A stretch of 64,000 nucleotides of DNA from contig CAIZLN010000091.1 in assembly GCA_903933815.1 (NCBI GenBank), forward strand, positions 1-64,000. Direction: 5' to 3'. Within the stretch, counting starts at the first letter, position 1. Each line of letters opens with the position of its first letter. Below, piece after piece: positions 30,592 through 40,621 of this stretch. The translations under genes were made by a program, and so were the position numbers. The DNA is from an uncultured Solirubrobacterales bacterium (GTDB lineage Bacteria > Actinomycetota > Thermoleophilia > Solirubrobacterales > 70-9). Below the pieces are notes generated by a model, which saw nothing but the letters and a program-made list of their open reading frames with translations, was not told the DNA's origin and searched no databases.

Positions 30592-30727
30592 CCGGTTCTC
30601 GGCCTCGCCGCAATGGCGGTGGACCGCCTGTCTGCGCCTGAGGTCCCTGCGCGACAGCTGACCGCTCTGCATCTTCGGCGGCCCCACTGTTTGTTTCCGG
30701 GGTTCCTCGGGGTCTAGTCTCTGAGGT

Positions 30728-33700
30728 TTGAGCATGGCCGCGAAACCGACCCAGGATCCCCTCGCTCCTTTCACCCCTGAAGTCAGGCGGTGGTTCGAGT
30801 CATCCTTTGAGTCGGCCACTCCGGCCCAGGGTCGCGGGTGGCAGGCGATCTCCGGTGGAGATCACACGCTGATCTGTGCTCCGACCGGCTCCGGCAAGAC
30901 CCTGGCCGCATTTCTCTGGGGGATCGACAGTCTGGTTCGCAGGCCTGACCGGAGCCCCGGAGTGAAGCTGATCTACGTCTCACCGCTGAAGGCGCTCTCT
31001 TACGACATCGAGCGAAATCTGAAGGCACCCCTCCGCGGCGTGGGCGTCGAAGTCTCCGTGGCGCTTCGAACTGGCGACACACCTCAGTCCGAACGGGCTC
31101 GCATGCGGCGCAACCCGCCGGACATCCTGATCACCACGCCTGAGTCGCTCTACCTGATGATGTCCTCGGGGGCGCGCGAGATCTTCCACTCGGTCGAGAC
31201 CGTGATTATTGACGAGATCCATGCGGTCGCTGCGACCAAGCGCGGTGCCCACCTGGCGCTGACCCTGGAGAGACTGGACCACCTGGTCAGATTCGGGACC
31301 GGGGGCGATGGGGACGGTGACCTCAACGACGCTGCCGCCAGCAAGGGTGGCCCCACCCCGGAAGGCACTGCCGGTGACCGTTCACCACGGTCAGGTCGGG
31401 GGGTACAGCGGATCGGGCTTTCGGCCACGCAGAGACCGCTCGAGCGGATCGGCCGGTTTCTGGTCGGGCCAAGCCGTGAATGCACCATCGTCGACAGCGG
31501 CCAGCGAAAGGAACTCGACCTCAAGATCGTCGTTCCGCTCGAGGACATGAGCAACCCCGGCGTGGTTGAACCGGCCGGTGAGGAGACCGGCGCAGCACAG
31601 ATCCGCTCGATCTGGCCGGCGATCTATCCGGAGCTCCTGGATCTGGTCAAACAGCACACCTCCACGATCATCTTCGTCAACAATCGCCGGGCTGCCGAGC
31701 GCCTCGCCCAGCGCCTCAACGAACTCGAAGAGGACGCTGACCGCAAGGAGGGAGAGCCCCCGCCGGCCACTGACCCCGAAGAGCTCCCGCTCGCCCGGGC
31801 CCATCACGGCTCGCTCTCCCATGAGGAGAGAACTCAGGTGGAGGAGCAGCTCAAGTCCGGGCAGATCCCTTGCCTGGTCGCGACCTCATCGCTCGAGCTC
31901 GGGATCGACATGGGCGCCGTTGACCTCGTCATCCAGGTCGAGTCACCCAAGTCGGTCAGCCGCGGGCTCCAGCGCATCGGGCGGGCCGGTCACGGCCTCG
32001 GTGAGGTTTCAAAGGGCCGGATCTTTCCCAAGTTCAGGGGCGACCTGCTCGAAAGCGCGGTCGTCACCCAGCGCATGCGTGACGGTGAGATCGAAGAGAC
32101 GGTCATCCCGGCCAATCCGCTTGACGTCCTCGCTCAACACCTTGTCTCCATGGCTGCGCTGGACAGCTGGGCAACGAAGGAGGCATTCAGCCTCGTTCAG
32201 GCCACGGCATCTTTTTCCGAGCTGTCGCAGGAGCAGTTCGAAAACGTCCTTGACATGCTCGATGGCCGCTATCCGTCGGACCGCTTTGCCGAGCTCCGGC
32301 CGCGGCTGGTCTGGGACCGCAGCGCAGGAACGATTGAGGGACGCAAAGGTGCCCGGTCGCTGGTCGTAACCAACGCCGGGACGATTCCGGACCGGGGTCT
32401 CTACGGAGTCCACTTGCCGGACGGCCGAAGGGTCGGTGAACTCGACGAAGAGATGGTTTACGAGGCCCGGGTCGGACAGGTCTTCCTGCTGGGAGCCTCG
32501 AGCTGGCGGATCCAGGAGATAACCCGCGACCGGGTGATAGTCATCCCGGCGCCCGGGGTGCCCGGAGCGATTCCGTTCTGGCGCGGAGACGGCATCGGCC
32601 GGCCGGCCGAGCTCGGTGAGGCGATCGGGGCCTTCAGCCGCGAGGCCGTGGACACCGACCCGGCCGAGCTCGAAAAGACCCACCACCTCGACCCGCTGGC
32701 CGCACGCAACCTTGTTGCCTACCTTCAGGAGCAGCAGGAGGCGACCCGGGTGGTTCCTTCCGACACCACGATCGTGATCGAGCGGTTTCGCGACGAGATC
32801 GGCGACTGGCGCCTCTGCGTGCTCTCTCCCTTCGGAGGCCGGGTGCACTCAGCCTGGGGGATGGCGATCGCCCGCAAACTTCGGGACGAGGAAGGCCTCG
32901 AGGCAGACGCGATCTACTCTGACGATGGCATAGCGATCCATCTTCCGGACGCTGACGAGCCCCCCTCCAGCGATCTGGTTCTGATCGAGCCCGATGAACT
33001 TGAGGATCTGGTCGTGCGTGAGCTGGGTACCTCGGCCCTGTTCGGGGCCCGCTTCCGGGAGAACGCCGCCCGATCCCTGCTCATTCCGAGGGCGTATCCC
33101 GGCAGGCGCACGCCGCTCTGGCAGCAGCGCCTGAAATCCCAGAGCCTGCTCGAGGTCGCTCAGGACTTTCCCCGCTTTCCGGTGATCCTCGAGACCTATC
33201 GCGAGTGTCTGCAGGACGTCTTCGATCTGCCCGCGCTTGATCGCCTGCTGCGGGGGATCCACTCGCGGGAGATTTCGCTGGTCGAGGTAGAAACCCCGAC
33301 CGCCTCGCCGTTTGCCTCGTCACTGCTGTTCGACTACGTCGCGACCTACATGTACGAAGGCGACACGCCCAACGCGGAGCGCCGGGCGACGGCGCTCTCG
33401 CTTGACCGGGAGCTGCTGCGTGAGCTGCTTGGTCAGGACGAACTGCGGGAGCTGATCGAGCCCGATGCCCTGCTCGAGGTAGAGGAGTCACTTCAGCATC
33501 TGAGCGAGCACGGCAGAGCCGGGGATCGCGACGCTCTCCAGCAGGTCCTCAGGAGGATCGGTGACCTCACCCTTCCCGAGATCGAGGCGCGTGTGGCCGA
33601 GGGTTACTCGGGCAAGTCCATGGTCGAGAATCTCGTCAAGGAGCGCCGGGTGGTCGAGGTCAGGGTCAACGGCGAGGCCCGGTTCATCGCCGCCGAAGAT

Positions 33701-35248
33701 GCCGGCATGTACCGCGATGCGCTCGGTGTCTCTCCCCCCGGGGGGCTGCCGCAGTCCTGTCTGGAGGAGCGGCCTGATCCTCTCACCGACCTCTTCGCCC
33801 GTTATGCCCGCTCCCATGGGCCATTCCCGACCGCCCGGCTCCGCGAGCGCTACGGGGTCGACCCCACTGCCGTGCTCAGGCAGCTCGAGGCCGAAGGGGT
33901 TCTGGTTCGTGGCGAGATCCTGCCCGGAGGAACCGAGCGTGAATGGTGCGAGGCCGATGTACTGCGTCGGGTGCGGCGTGCCAGTCTCGCCCACCTGCGG
34001 CAGGAGGTGGAGCCGGCGGATGCCCGCACATATGCCCGCTTCCTTTCCTCCTGGCAGGGCGTTGACCGTTACCGCCGGGCCGGTGCCGGACCGGACCGGT
34101 TGCGGGAGATCCTTGTCCCGCTCCAGGGCGTGGCCTTGACTCCTGCCGTCTGGGAGCGCGACGTTCTGCCACGCCGGGTAGGCAGCTACAGCCGTACCTG
34201 GCTGGATGAGCTGTGTACCAGCGGTGAAGTTGTCTGGATCGGGGCCGGAGCGATCGGCCGCAGTGACGGGCGGGTCGCCCTGTACTTCCGGGAGGACATT
34301 CGGCTGGCCGGTCCCCCTCCGGCCAACGCCCGACTGGAGGTGCCCGGGGACCCGGTCCACGACTCAATCCGCAAGAGGCTGGAAGAGGGACCGACATTCT
34401 GGCTTGATCTGGTCGCCGAACTCGACCACAACCCGGAGGAACTCCACTCGGCGATCTGGGATCTCGCCTTCGCCGGGGAGATCACCAACGACTCGTTTGC
34501 TCCGCTGCGTGCTCCCCGACTGCGCTCAGTGCCGCGCGGCGGCACTCCCGGCCGCCGTTTCTCCCGCCGCCGGACCGCAGCCGGACCGACCGTTCAGGGG
34601 CGGTGGTCGCTGACTGCTCCCCTGTTTCGCAACGCGCCGGCGCTGGGCCCGCGTCTGCGCGCTCAGGCCGAGTTGATGCTCGAGCGGCATGGCATCCTGA
34701 CACGAGAGATGGCCCTGGCAGAAGGAATACCGGGCGGGTTCTCGACGCTCTACCCGGAGCTCTCCAATCTCGAAGTGCTTGGTTCAGCCAGGAGGGGATA
34801 CTTCATCGAGGGTCTCGGGGGAGCCCAGTTTGCTCTGGCGGGGGCGGTCGAGCGGCTGCGCTCCCAGTCGAGCGATGATGAAGAGCTGAACATCCTCGCC
34901 TCCACCGACCCGGCCAATCCGTACGGCGCGACCTTGCCCTGGCCGAAACAGGAGAGCCGCCGCCGGCCGTCACGGACCCCGGGTTCCTTCCTGCTGATGC
35001 GCGCCGGGGCACCACTGCTCTTTCTCGAAAAGGGGAGCAAGGGGTTTCTCCGACTGGTGCCGGGGCTCGAAGGCGCCGAACTCACCCGCCTTCTTGTTGC
35101 CTTCGTCGAAATGGCGGAGCAGGGCAGGATTCCGCCGTTGAAGATCGAGCGCTTTGACGGTGAGCCACTGATCGGGTCCGACTTCGAGCCCTTGCTGCTG
35201 GCGGCCGGCTTCAGCCGCCAGCCACGCAAGATGGTGGTCCCGGGTTGA
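30728..35248 (+). CDS. lhr: Lhr-family large ATP-dependent helicase
   Basis: 1506 aa; CAPTGSGKTLAAFLW, IIDEIHAVA, SATQRPLERIGRFL, QRIGRAGHGLGE; long C-terminal region. Confidence 0.93.
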   Translation: MSMAAKPTQDPLAPFTPEVRRWFESSFESATPAQGRGWQAISGGDHTLICAPTGSGKTLAAFLWGIDSLVRRPDRSPGVKLIYVSPLKALSYDIERNLKAPLRGVGVEVSVALRTGDTPQSERARMRRNPPDILITTPESLYLMMSSGAREIFHSVETVIIDEIHAVAATKRGAHLALTLERLDHLVRFGTGGDGDGDLNDAAASKGGPTPEGTAGDRSPRSGRGVQRIGLSATQRPLERIGRFLVGPSRECTIVDSGQRKELDLKIVVPLEDMSNPGVVEPAGEETGAAQIRSIWPAIYPELLDLVKQHTSTIIFVNNRRAAERLAQRLNELEEDADRKEGEPPPATDPEELPLARAHHGSLSHEERTQVEEQLKSGQIPCLVATSSLELGIDMGAVDLVIQVESPKSVSRGLQRIGRAGHGLGEVSKGRIFPKFRGDLLESAVVTQRMRDGEIEETVIPANPLDVLAQHLVSMAALDSWATKEAFSLVQATASFSELSQEQFENVLDMLDGRYPSDRFAELRPRLVWDRSAGTIEGRKGARSLVVTNAGTIPDRGLYGVHLPDGRRVGELDEEMVYEARVGQVFLLGASSWRIQEITRDRVIVIPAPGVPGAIPFWRGDGIGRPAELGEAIGAFSREAVDTDPAELEKTHHLDPLAARNLVAYLQEQQEATRVVPSDTTIVIERFRDEIGDWRLCVLSPFGGRVHSAWGMAIARKLRDEEGLEADAIYSDDGIAIHLPDADEPPSSDLVLIEPDELEDLVVRELGTSALFGARFRENAARSLLIPRAYPGRRTPLWQQRLKSQSLLEVAQDFPRFPVILETYRECLQDVFDLPALDRLLRGIHSREISLVEVETPTASPFASSLLFDYVATYMYEGDTPNAERRATALSLDRELLRELLGQDELRELIEPDALLEVEESLQHLSEHGRAGDRDALQQVLRRIGDLTLPEIEARVAEGYSGKSMVENLVKERRVVEVRVNGEARFIAAEDAGMYRDALGVSPPGGLPQSCLEERPDPLTDLFARYARSHGPFPTARLRERYGVDPTAVLRQLEAEGVLVRGEILPGGTEREWCEADVLRRVRRASLAHLRQEVEPADARTYARFLSSWQGVDRYRRAGAGPDRLREILVPLQGVALTPAVWERDVLPRRVGSYSRTWLDELCTSGEVVWIGAGAIGRSDGRVALYFREDIRLAGPPPANARLEVPGDPVHDSIRKRLEEGPTFWLDLVAELDHNPEELHSAIWDLAFAGEITNDSFAPLRAPRLRSVPRGGTPGRRFSRRRTAAGPTVQGRWSLTAPLFRNAPALGPRLRAQAELMLERHGILTREMALAEGIPGGFSTLYPELSNLEVLGSARRGYFIEGLGGAQFALAGAVERLRSQSSDDEELNILASTDPANPYGATLPWPKQESRRRPSRTPGSFLLMRAGAPLLFLEKGSKGFLRLVPGLEGAELTRLLVAFVEMAEQGRIPPLKIERFDGEPLIGSDFEPLLLAAGFSRQPRKMVVPG

Positions 35249-35260
35249 TTGGGCCGGCGA

Positions 35261-36028
35261 GTGGCTGAGGGCGACTCGATTGTCCGGATGGCCCGTCGGA
35301 TCGAGGCGGCTTTCGGTGAGCGGGAGATACTCGGGGCCGAGGCTCCGAATCCGCGCAGTCCGCTGGTCCGAACCGCCAGCCGACTGGTCGGCCACCGGCT
35401 TGCCCGCACCGAAACCCGGGGGAAGCACCTGCTTCTCCACTTCTCGCCGGAACTCGTCCTTCACGCCCATATGGGCATGAACGGCGGGTGGTACGTATAC
35501 GGGCCAGGTCAGCGGTGGCGCCGTCCGCGCCGGTCGGCCTGGCTTGTGATCGATCTCGGCGATCTGGAAGTGGTCGAGTTCGGTGGCCCGACTCTGCGAC
35601 TGGTCAGACCGGTCGAGCTGTCTCGGGATCCCCGTCTGGCCCGACTCGGACCGGACATCCTTGGCGGTCCGGAAGAGGTCGCAAAGGCGTGCGCCAATGT
35701 TGCTGCCGTGGGCACGGTCGAGCTTGGCGAGGCCCTGCTGAACCAGCGGCTGGTGGCCGGCATCGGAAACATCTTCAAGTCCGAGGCGTGCTTCGAGGCA
35801 GGCATTGACCCATGGGGGGCTGTTGGGGCCTTTGAGCGTGGACAGATCGACCGGGTACTCGGAATTGCCGCTGACCAGATGGCACGCGGGGTCGAAACCG
35901 GCCGTCGGCCCGGACGGGTCTACCGGAAAAGCGGTGGCCCGTGTCCCCGCTGCGGCGGCAGAATCAGCTCGCGAGGCCAGGGTGATGACAACCGCACCAC
36001 TTACTGGTGCCCGGCCTGTCAGTCCTGA
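35261..36028 (+). CDS. Fpg/Nei family DNA glycosylase with Ala at the catalytic N-terminal position
   Basis: AEGDSIVRMARRI; ETRGKHLLLHF; HAHMGMNGGW; C-terminal CPRCGG..WCPACQS zinc finger; GTG start at 35261. Confidence 0.85.
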   Translation: MAEGDSIVRMARRIEAAFGEREILGAEAPNPRSPLVRTASRLVGHRLARTETRGKHLLLHFSPELVLHAHMGMNGGWYVYGPGQRWRRPRRSAWLVIDLGDLEVVEFGGPTLRLVRPVELSRDPRLARLGPDILGGPEEVAKACANVAAVGTVELGEALLNQRLVAGIGNIFKSEACFEAGIDPWGAVGAFERGQIDRVLGIAADQMARGVETGRRPGRVYRKSGGPCPRCGGRISSRGQGDDNRTTYWCPACQS

Positions 36029-36117
36029 GGCCTTCCCGGATCCGGAATCCATCACTCTCACCCGGCCGGGTCAGCAGCATCTCAGCATTCCCGGCCGGGC
36101 TGCGCGATACTTGAAGC

Positions 36118-36813
36118 GTGGACAAGGAGACGGACAGCGTAATCGGGCTTCTCCGGAGCGTTCCGTTGTTTGCGGAACTCGAGGAGGACGAACTCGAGCG
36201 GGTTTCCCGCGTCGCAGTGCCGCGGTCCTACCCGGCCTCAACACGGGTTTTCCACGAAGGTGATCATTCGGACGCCTGCTACATCGTGCGTTCCGGGACC
36301 TTTCGGGTTACCCGTGGGCACCCTGACGGGCGGGCCATAACGTTGGCCACGCTGGGAGAGGGTGACATCGTCGGCGAGCTGGCGATGCTGGACGGCGAGG
36401 TCCGCTCGGCCAGCCTTGAGACCCTCGGGGCCGAGGGGGAGCTGCTTGCCCTGCCCGCCAGTGACATGAGGGCGCTGCTTGAGCGCAACCCGGAGATCAC
36501 GGTCAAGATGGTCGCTGCCCTGACCCGTCGGCTCCGCGCCACCAACGAGCGAATCGCCCGACAGTCTTTCCAGACGGTCCCGTCGCGCGTGGCCGGAGTG
36601 CTCTCGCAGCTGGTGTCCGAAGAAGCGCCAGATGGTTCCACTCGTGAGATAACGATCCGGATGAACCAGTCCGACCTCGCACAGCTCGCCGGGACCTCGA
36701 GGGAGAGCGTCAGTCGCTTCCTCGCTGATCTCGAACGCTCGGGCGTTGTCCGGGCAGGTCGCGGTCAGGTGACCATCCTGGAACCCGCCAGACTCGGCAA
36801 CTACATATTCTGA
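36118..36813 (+). CDS. Crp/Fnr family transcriptional regulator
   Basis: cNMP-binding fold (GDIVGELAMLDG) and HTH (SDLAQLAGTSRESVSRFLADLERSGVV). Confidence 0.92.
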   Translation: MDKETDSVIGLLRSVPLFAELEEDELERVSRVAVPRSYPASTRVFHEGDHSDACYIVRSGTFRVTRGHPDGRAITLATLGEGDIVGELAMLDGEVRSASLETLGAEGELLALPASDMRALLERNPEITVKMVAALTRRLRATNERIARQSFQTVPSRVAGVLSQLVSEEAPDGSTREITIRMNQSDLAQLAGTSRESVSRFLADLERSGVVRAGRGQVTILEPARLGNYIF

Positions 36814-36817
36814 GTAA

Positions 36818-37216
36818 ATGGCAACGGGGCTGTTCGCACTAAATTTCTATTCGCCGCTCTTTGCAGACCAGCTGCGGCGGGGCCGGAAGACGGCCGCAAT
36901 CCGGCTGGGAGACAAGTCCGCCAAGTATGAGCGGAGCCAGATCGTCTGGGTGACTATCGGCTCGCGGCATTCGCGTCGGGAGAAGATATTTTCCGCAGTG
37001 ATCGACGAAGTCGAGGTCAAGCCGCTCAGTGATCTCTCGCCACGCGATGTCGAGCGAGACAACCCGGAGTTCCGCCGGGTCGAGGAAACCCGCACCTTCC
37101 TCGAAAGGATTTACGACCGTCCGATCGAGGCCGATTCCCAGGTGACGGTGATCCACTTCTCCCAGATAGTTGAACCGGGAATGAGCGGATTCGGAACGGT
37201 GCCGTCACCCAACTGA
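36818..37216 (+). CDS. ASCH-domain-like protein
   Basis: LRRGRKTAAIRLGDK...QIVWVTIG resembles ASCH fold; 132 aa. Confidence 0.6.
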   Translation: MATGLFALNFYSPLFADQLRRGRKTAAIRLGDKSAKYERSQIVWVTIGSRHSRREKIFSAVIDEVEVKPLSDLSPRDVERDNPEFRRVEETRTFLERIYDRPIEADSQVTVIHFSQIVEPGMSGFGTVPSPN

Positions 37217-38455
37217 TGGCCCGGGGGGCTCCTGCCGGTTCCGGGGCTTGCCGAGATCCGGGTCATCCGCCACCCGTTCGATCAGGTCGGCGATCCGCTC
37301 CTCGCCCCTCCAGCCTCTGAGGTCTTCGGCAAGAGTGGCGGCACGTTCTGCGTATTCCGGTCGCGACAGGACCTTTCTCACCGCACGACCGACGGCCCCG
37401 GGCCGCAGCGGCCGATAGAGCGAAATACCGGTTCCAAAACGGGTTGTCTTTGTGGCCCAGGCCCAGTGGTCGCGCCCGTCCGGGATTACAACGGTCGGCG
37501 TACCGGCCCGGGCTGCGGCCGACATGCTGAGGTGACCTCCGTGAAGTACGACGACATCGGCGGCCTGGACCCAGGCATCGTTGTCGACGAACTCGAGTGC
37601 CCTTATTCCGGAGCCGAGCGACTCGATCTCCTGGTGATCGGCGGCACCCATCGTGACGACTGCGATCTCGGCGTCGAGGCCCGAGAGTGAGAGGGAGATC
37701 TCCTCGATTGAAGATTCTGCCCCGAGTGTTCCCTGACTCGTGAACACGAGGGGTCGGTTGCCACGCGCGGGAGGGGGCTCGCCGCCGGAGGCCGACCAGG
37801 TGACCGGCCCGGCGTAATGCCATCCGTCAGGGAGCGGGCGGGCGGGCGGGTCGAGGAACGGAGTTGTGGTGAAAGCCGTGCAGTCCCCGGTGATCGGCAG
37901 CCCCTCCCGTGGTGGCAGGCCGAGCCTGCGGCGGGCTTCGGCGAACCTTCCGGAGAGAGCCTCGACCCGGAGCGGGTCACGTTTGAAGATCGAGCCGAGC
38001 CTGCTTGCCACATGCCTTGGGTACCGAAGCATTCCGAGCCTTCTCTGCCACGAGGTGAGGGTGGTGTAGCCGGTCGCCGGCAGGAAGTGGTTGATGGTCA
38101 CCAGCGGAACCCCGGCGAGCTCGGCCGCCGTAGCGGATGGCAACCGCATGTCGATGACGACCACGTCAGGCGCTTCGGCCTCAATCAACGCGCGGTCGCC
38201 CTCGATGAACCGGATCAGGCTCTCGACATCCGGGTAGAAGCCGTCCAGCTGGTTGTGGCCCCCGGCCCACTCCAGGGGTATCTCGTCTACCTCGACGATT
38301 CTGACACCTTCCCTTCTGACCAGGTCAGGCCGGCTGCCGCCATAGGCCAGCACGGCCTCGTCGCCCCTGGCCGCCAGTTCGCCGGCCACCGAGAGGCAGG
38401 CGCCGGCGTGTGCCAGGCCCGGACCCGGGCAGAAGGGAAAGAAGAGCACCTTCAT
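37205..38455 (-). CDS. UGT/MGT-like glycosyltransferase
   Basis: MKVLFFPFCPGPGLAHAGACLSVAGELAARG N-terminus; nucleotide-binding region VVLHGGHLSMSAAARAGTPTVVIP. Confidence 0.8.
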   Translation of the reverse strand: MKVLFFPFCPGPGLAHAGACLSVAGELAARGDEAVLAYGGSRPDLVRREGVRIVEVDEIPLEWAGGHNQLDGFYPDVESLIRFIEGDRALIEAEAPDVVVIDMRLPSATAAELAGVPLVTINHFLPATGYTTLTSWQRRLGMLRYPRHVASRLGSIFKRDPLRVEALSGRFAEARRRLGLPPREGLPITGDCTAFTTTPFLDPPARPLPDGWHYAGPVTWSASGGEPPPARGNRPLVFTSQGTLGAESSIEEISLSLSGLDAEIAVVTMGAADHQEIESLGSGIRALEFVDNDAWVQAADVVVLHGGHLSMSAAARAGTPTVVIPDGRDHWAWATKTTRFGTGISLYRPLRPGAVGRAVRKVLSRPEYAERAATLAEDLRGWRGEERIADLIERVADDPDLGKPRNRQEPPGPSVG

Positions 38456-39381
38456 TGCGGTCCAGACCTTCCCTGCCTGAAGAGTTCAGCGCTCTGGTAG
38501 TGAAGCTGTGCGAGATGAGGTGAGACCAGGTCGGTCATCACCCGGCCGATCGCGTCGTTTATCTCTTTTTCGCCCGCCCCTTCTGGCAGGTCGACCGGGG
38601 GGCAAACGACCGAGCGCATCTTCGCTCTGTCCCGAAGGGTGATGGTCGGAAGGATCGGGGCGCCGGTCTCGAGGTGGAGTCGGGCTATCCCCGGCTGGAC
38701 CCTGATCGTTCGGCCCAGGTAGGTCGTCGTGCTTACGGCCCCGCCCAACGTGTCCCAGGCGAGCCAGCAGATCCCTCCGTGCAGGAGTACCTCCCTCAGA
38801 ACCGGGTAGGAGTTGCCCAGGTGTACCCAGCGGTTGCCACTCGCCTCCTGCCAGAGATTCTGGGCCTTCGTCCAGCGGCCGGTATATCCGGGGATGGCCC
38901 CTTCTTCGGGGCGATGACCACCCGAGATATACAGCTTGAAACCCATCTCGGCCGCGGCCAGGTGAAAGCTCAGCAGCGGACCGAAGTGCATTCCGGCCAG
39001 CAGTACGCCCTTGCCCCCTGATTCGGCTTCGCGGAGGTGCTCGCTGCCCTCGATCTCCATCTTCCTTGCCGCCCAGGGGCGCCAGGAGAACTCGCCTTGC
39101 ATCGCCTTCTCTTCGAGGTAACGGCGCCCCAGGCGCCGCGCCTCGGGTGAGTCCCCGGGTCGGCCCAATGTGGTCGAAGCTATCCCGAGCGCTCTCTCCC
39201 GGCGGCTTCTGACGAGCCACCATTCGAGGGCTCCCCGGATCCCTGCCAGCCCGAGCGCGAGCGGGGTGGGAATGAGCCGATGAATAGCCGGACATCCGTA
39301 GAGGCGGCTGATAAGTCCATCGGGGATGGTCTGGATCTCGGCCGCTCGGGTCGTTTCCGCTCTTTCGAGCAGTTCGTTCAT
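38452..39381 (-). CDS. LpxL/HtrB-like lysophospholipid/lipid A-type acyltransferase
   Basis: GKGVLLAGMHFGPLLSFHLA (HxxxxD/E-type region), TGAPILPTITLR; family size and architecture. Confidence 0.72.
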   Translation of the reverse strand: MNELLERAETTRAAEIQTIPDGLISRLYGCPAIHRLIPTPLALGLAGIRGALEWWLVRSRRERALGIASTTLGRPGDSPEARRLGRRYLEEKAMQGEFSWRPWAARKMEIEGSEHLREAESGGKGVLLAGMHFGPLLSFHLAAAEMGFKLYISGGHRPEEGAIPGYTGRWTKAQNLWQEASGNRWVHLGNSYPVLREVLLHGGICWLAWDTLGGAVSTTTYLGRTIRVQPGIARLHLETGAPILPTITLRDRAKMRSVVCPPVDLPEGAGEKEINDAIGRVMTDLVSPHLAQLHYQSAELFRQGRSGPQ

Positions 39382-40613
39382 GCTCTGGCTGCCATCAGGT
39401 TCTCGATCTCGATCGTCGCGTCATCGACGGTCGGAAGCAGTCGGATCTCGTTCCCCTTCTGGAGCGATGCTTCGACTGCCCGGTCGTCAGCGAGCAGATC
39501 AGAGAGGGCGATCGTGATGCGCCGGGCGAGGTGGCTTGCCGACGGGTGGGCGAGAGTCCTGAAGCCGCTCGACAGCTCGATTGTCTCGAGTGGCTGGTCC
39601 GAGACGGCGACCAGCTTCCCGGCTCCGAACTGCTCGAGCTTCCGTCCGGTGGTCTCCTGCTCGGTGTTCCTCGGCACCGAAACCTGCGGAGTACCGGCGG
39701 CGAGTGCCTCCTGCGCGATTCCGGAACCTCCCCCATGGATGATCGCCGAGGCCTGGACCAACAGCTCCTCGATCGGTTCCCGGCCGAGGATCGAAACCCG
39801 GGGGTCGCCAGCGATCTCCTCCGGGAGTCCGTAGTTGTTGCCGTCGATCAGGGCGGCTCGGCACCCCGCATCGAGGATCCCTCGAACGACATCCACTCCG
39901 AGTTCCTGAGCCATGAAGCTCATGTAGCTGAGGACCAGCGGCGGTTCTGCTTGCCGGCCCTCGGCCGGCGGGCGTTCGGGCAGCCGGTTCGGCCGGAAGT
40001 GGAAGGCCTTTTCACAGGTTCCGAAAGCGGGGTGTCCGGGGATCAGGACCAGATCGCCGCTGAACAGATCCTCGACTGAAGGGGTGGCCGCTTCCCTCGC
40101 AGCGAACGCCTCGTCGAGGATCACCTGGGCAGGCGGTGAGACGATTCGCGGGTCGGTCTTGCCGGCCCACTTCATCCATGGTCCGTAGCCGGGAAGGAAC
40201 GGGGGGTGGCTGACCTGGACGACGCCGATGCCACGCTCTCTGGCCAGGGCCGCCGGACCCATAACCTGATCGACCACGATCAGCTCTGGCCTGGTCTCGT
40301 CGATGGCATCCTCGAAGAAATCGAGCGTCGCGGCAAGGCCGTCAGCCGCATCGCGCTGGTACGCGCTCACCACCGACTCGAGGTCCGGAATTACCAGGTA
40401 GGGCGGCATGGTGCCGGTCGAAGGGGCGACCCGCTTCCGGTAATCGGGTGGCGGGGTCATGACCGGGCAGACGTCTTCAAGCAGCTTTCCGGCTCGATAG
40501 CCGGTGACCGCCGCAAAACAGCTGTGCCCACGTGCCGTGAGTGAATCGACAACGGGCCGACAACGGCTTACGTGCCCGGTTCCGATGCCGGAGATGCAGA
40601 ACAGGACTCTCAT
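39378..40613 (-). CDS. UGT/MGT-like glycosyltransferase
   Basis: MRVLFCISGIGTGHVSRCRPVVDSL; ASAIIHGGGSGIAQEALAAGTPQVSVP. Confidence 0.82.
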   Translation of the reverse strand: MRVLFCISGIGTGHVSRCRPVVDSLTARGHSCFAAVTGYRAGKLLEDVCPVMTPPPDYRKRVAPSTGTMPPYLVIPDLESVVSAYQRDAADGLAATLDFFEDAIDETRPELIVVDQVMGPAALARERGIGVVQVSHPPFLPGYGPWMKWAGKTDPRIVSPPAQVILDEAFAAREAATPSVEDLFSGDLVLIPGHPAFGTCEKAFHFRPNRLPERPPAEGRQAEPPLVLSYMSFMAQELGVDVVRGILDAGCRAALIDGNNYGLPEEIAGDPRVSILGREPIEELLVQASAIIHGGGSGIAQEALAAGTPQVSVPRNTEQETTGRKLEQFGAGKLVAVSDQPLETIELSSGFRTLAHPSASHLARRITIALSDLLADDRAVEASLQKGNEIRLLPTVDDATIEIENLMAARA

Positions 40614-40621
40614 GAGAGACG

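Noticed and set aside
30785-30810. GGTTCGAGTC string resembling a tRNA T-arm
   Set aside because: Inside the lhr coding sequence (RWFESSF); no acceptor or anticodon stems around it.
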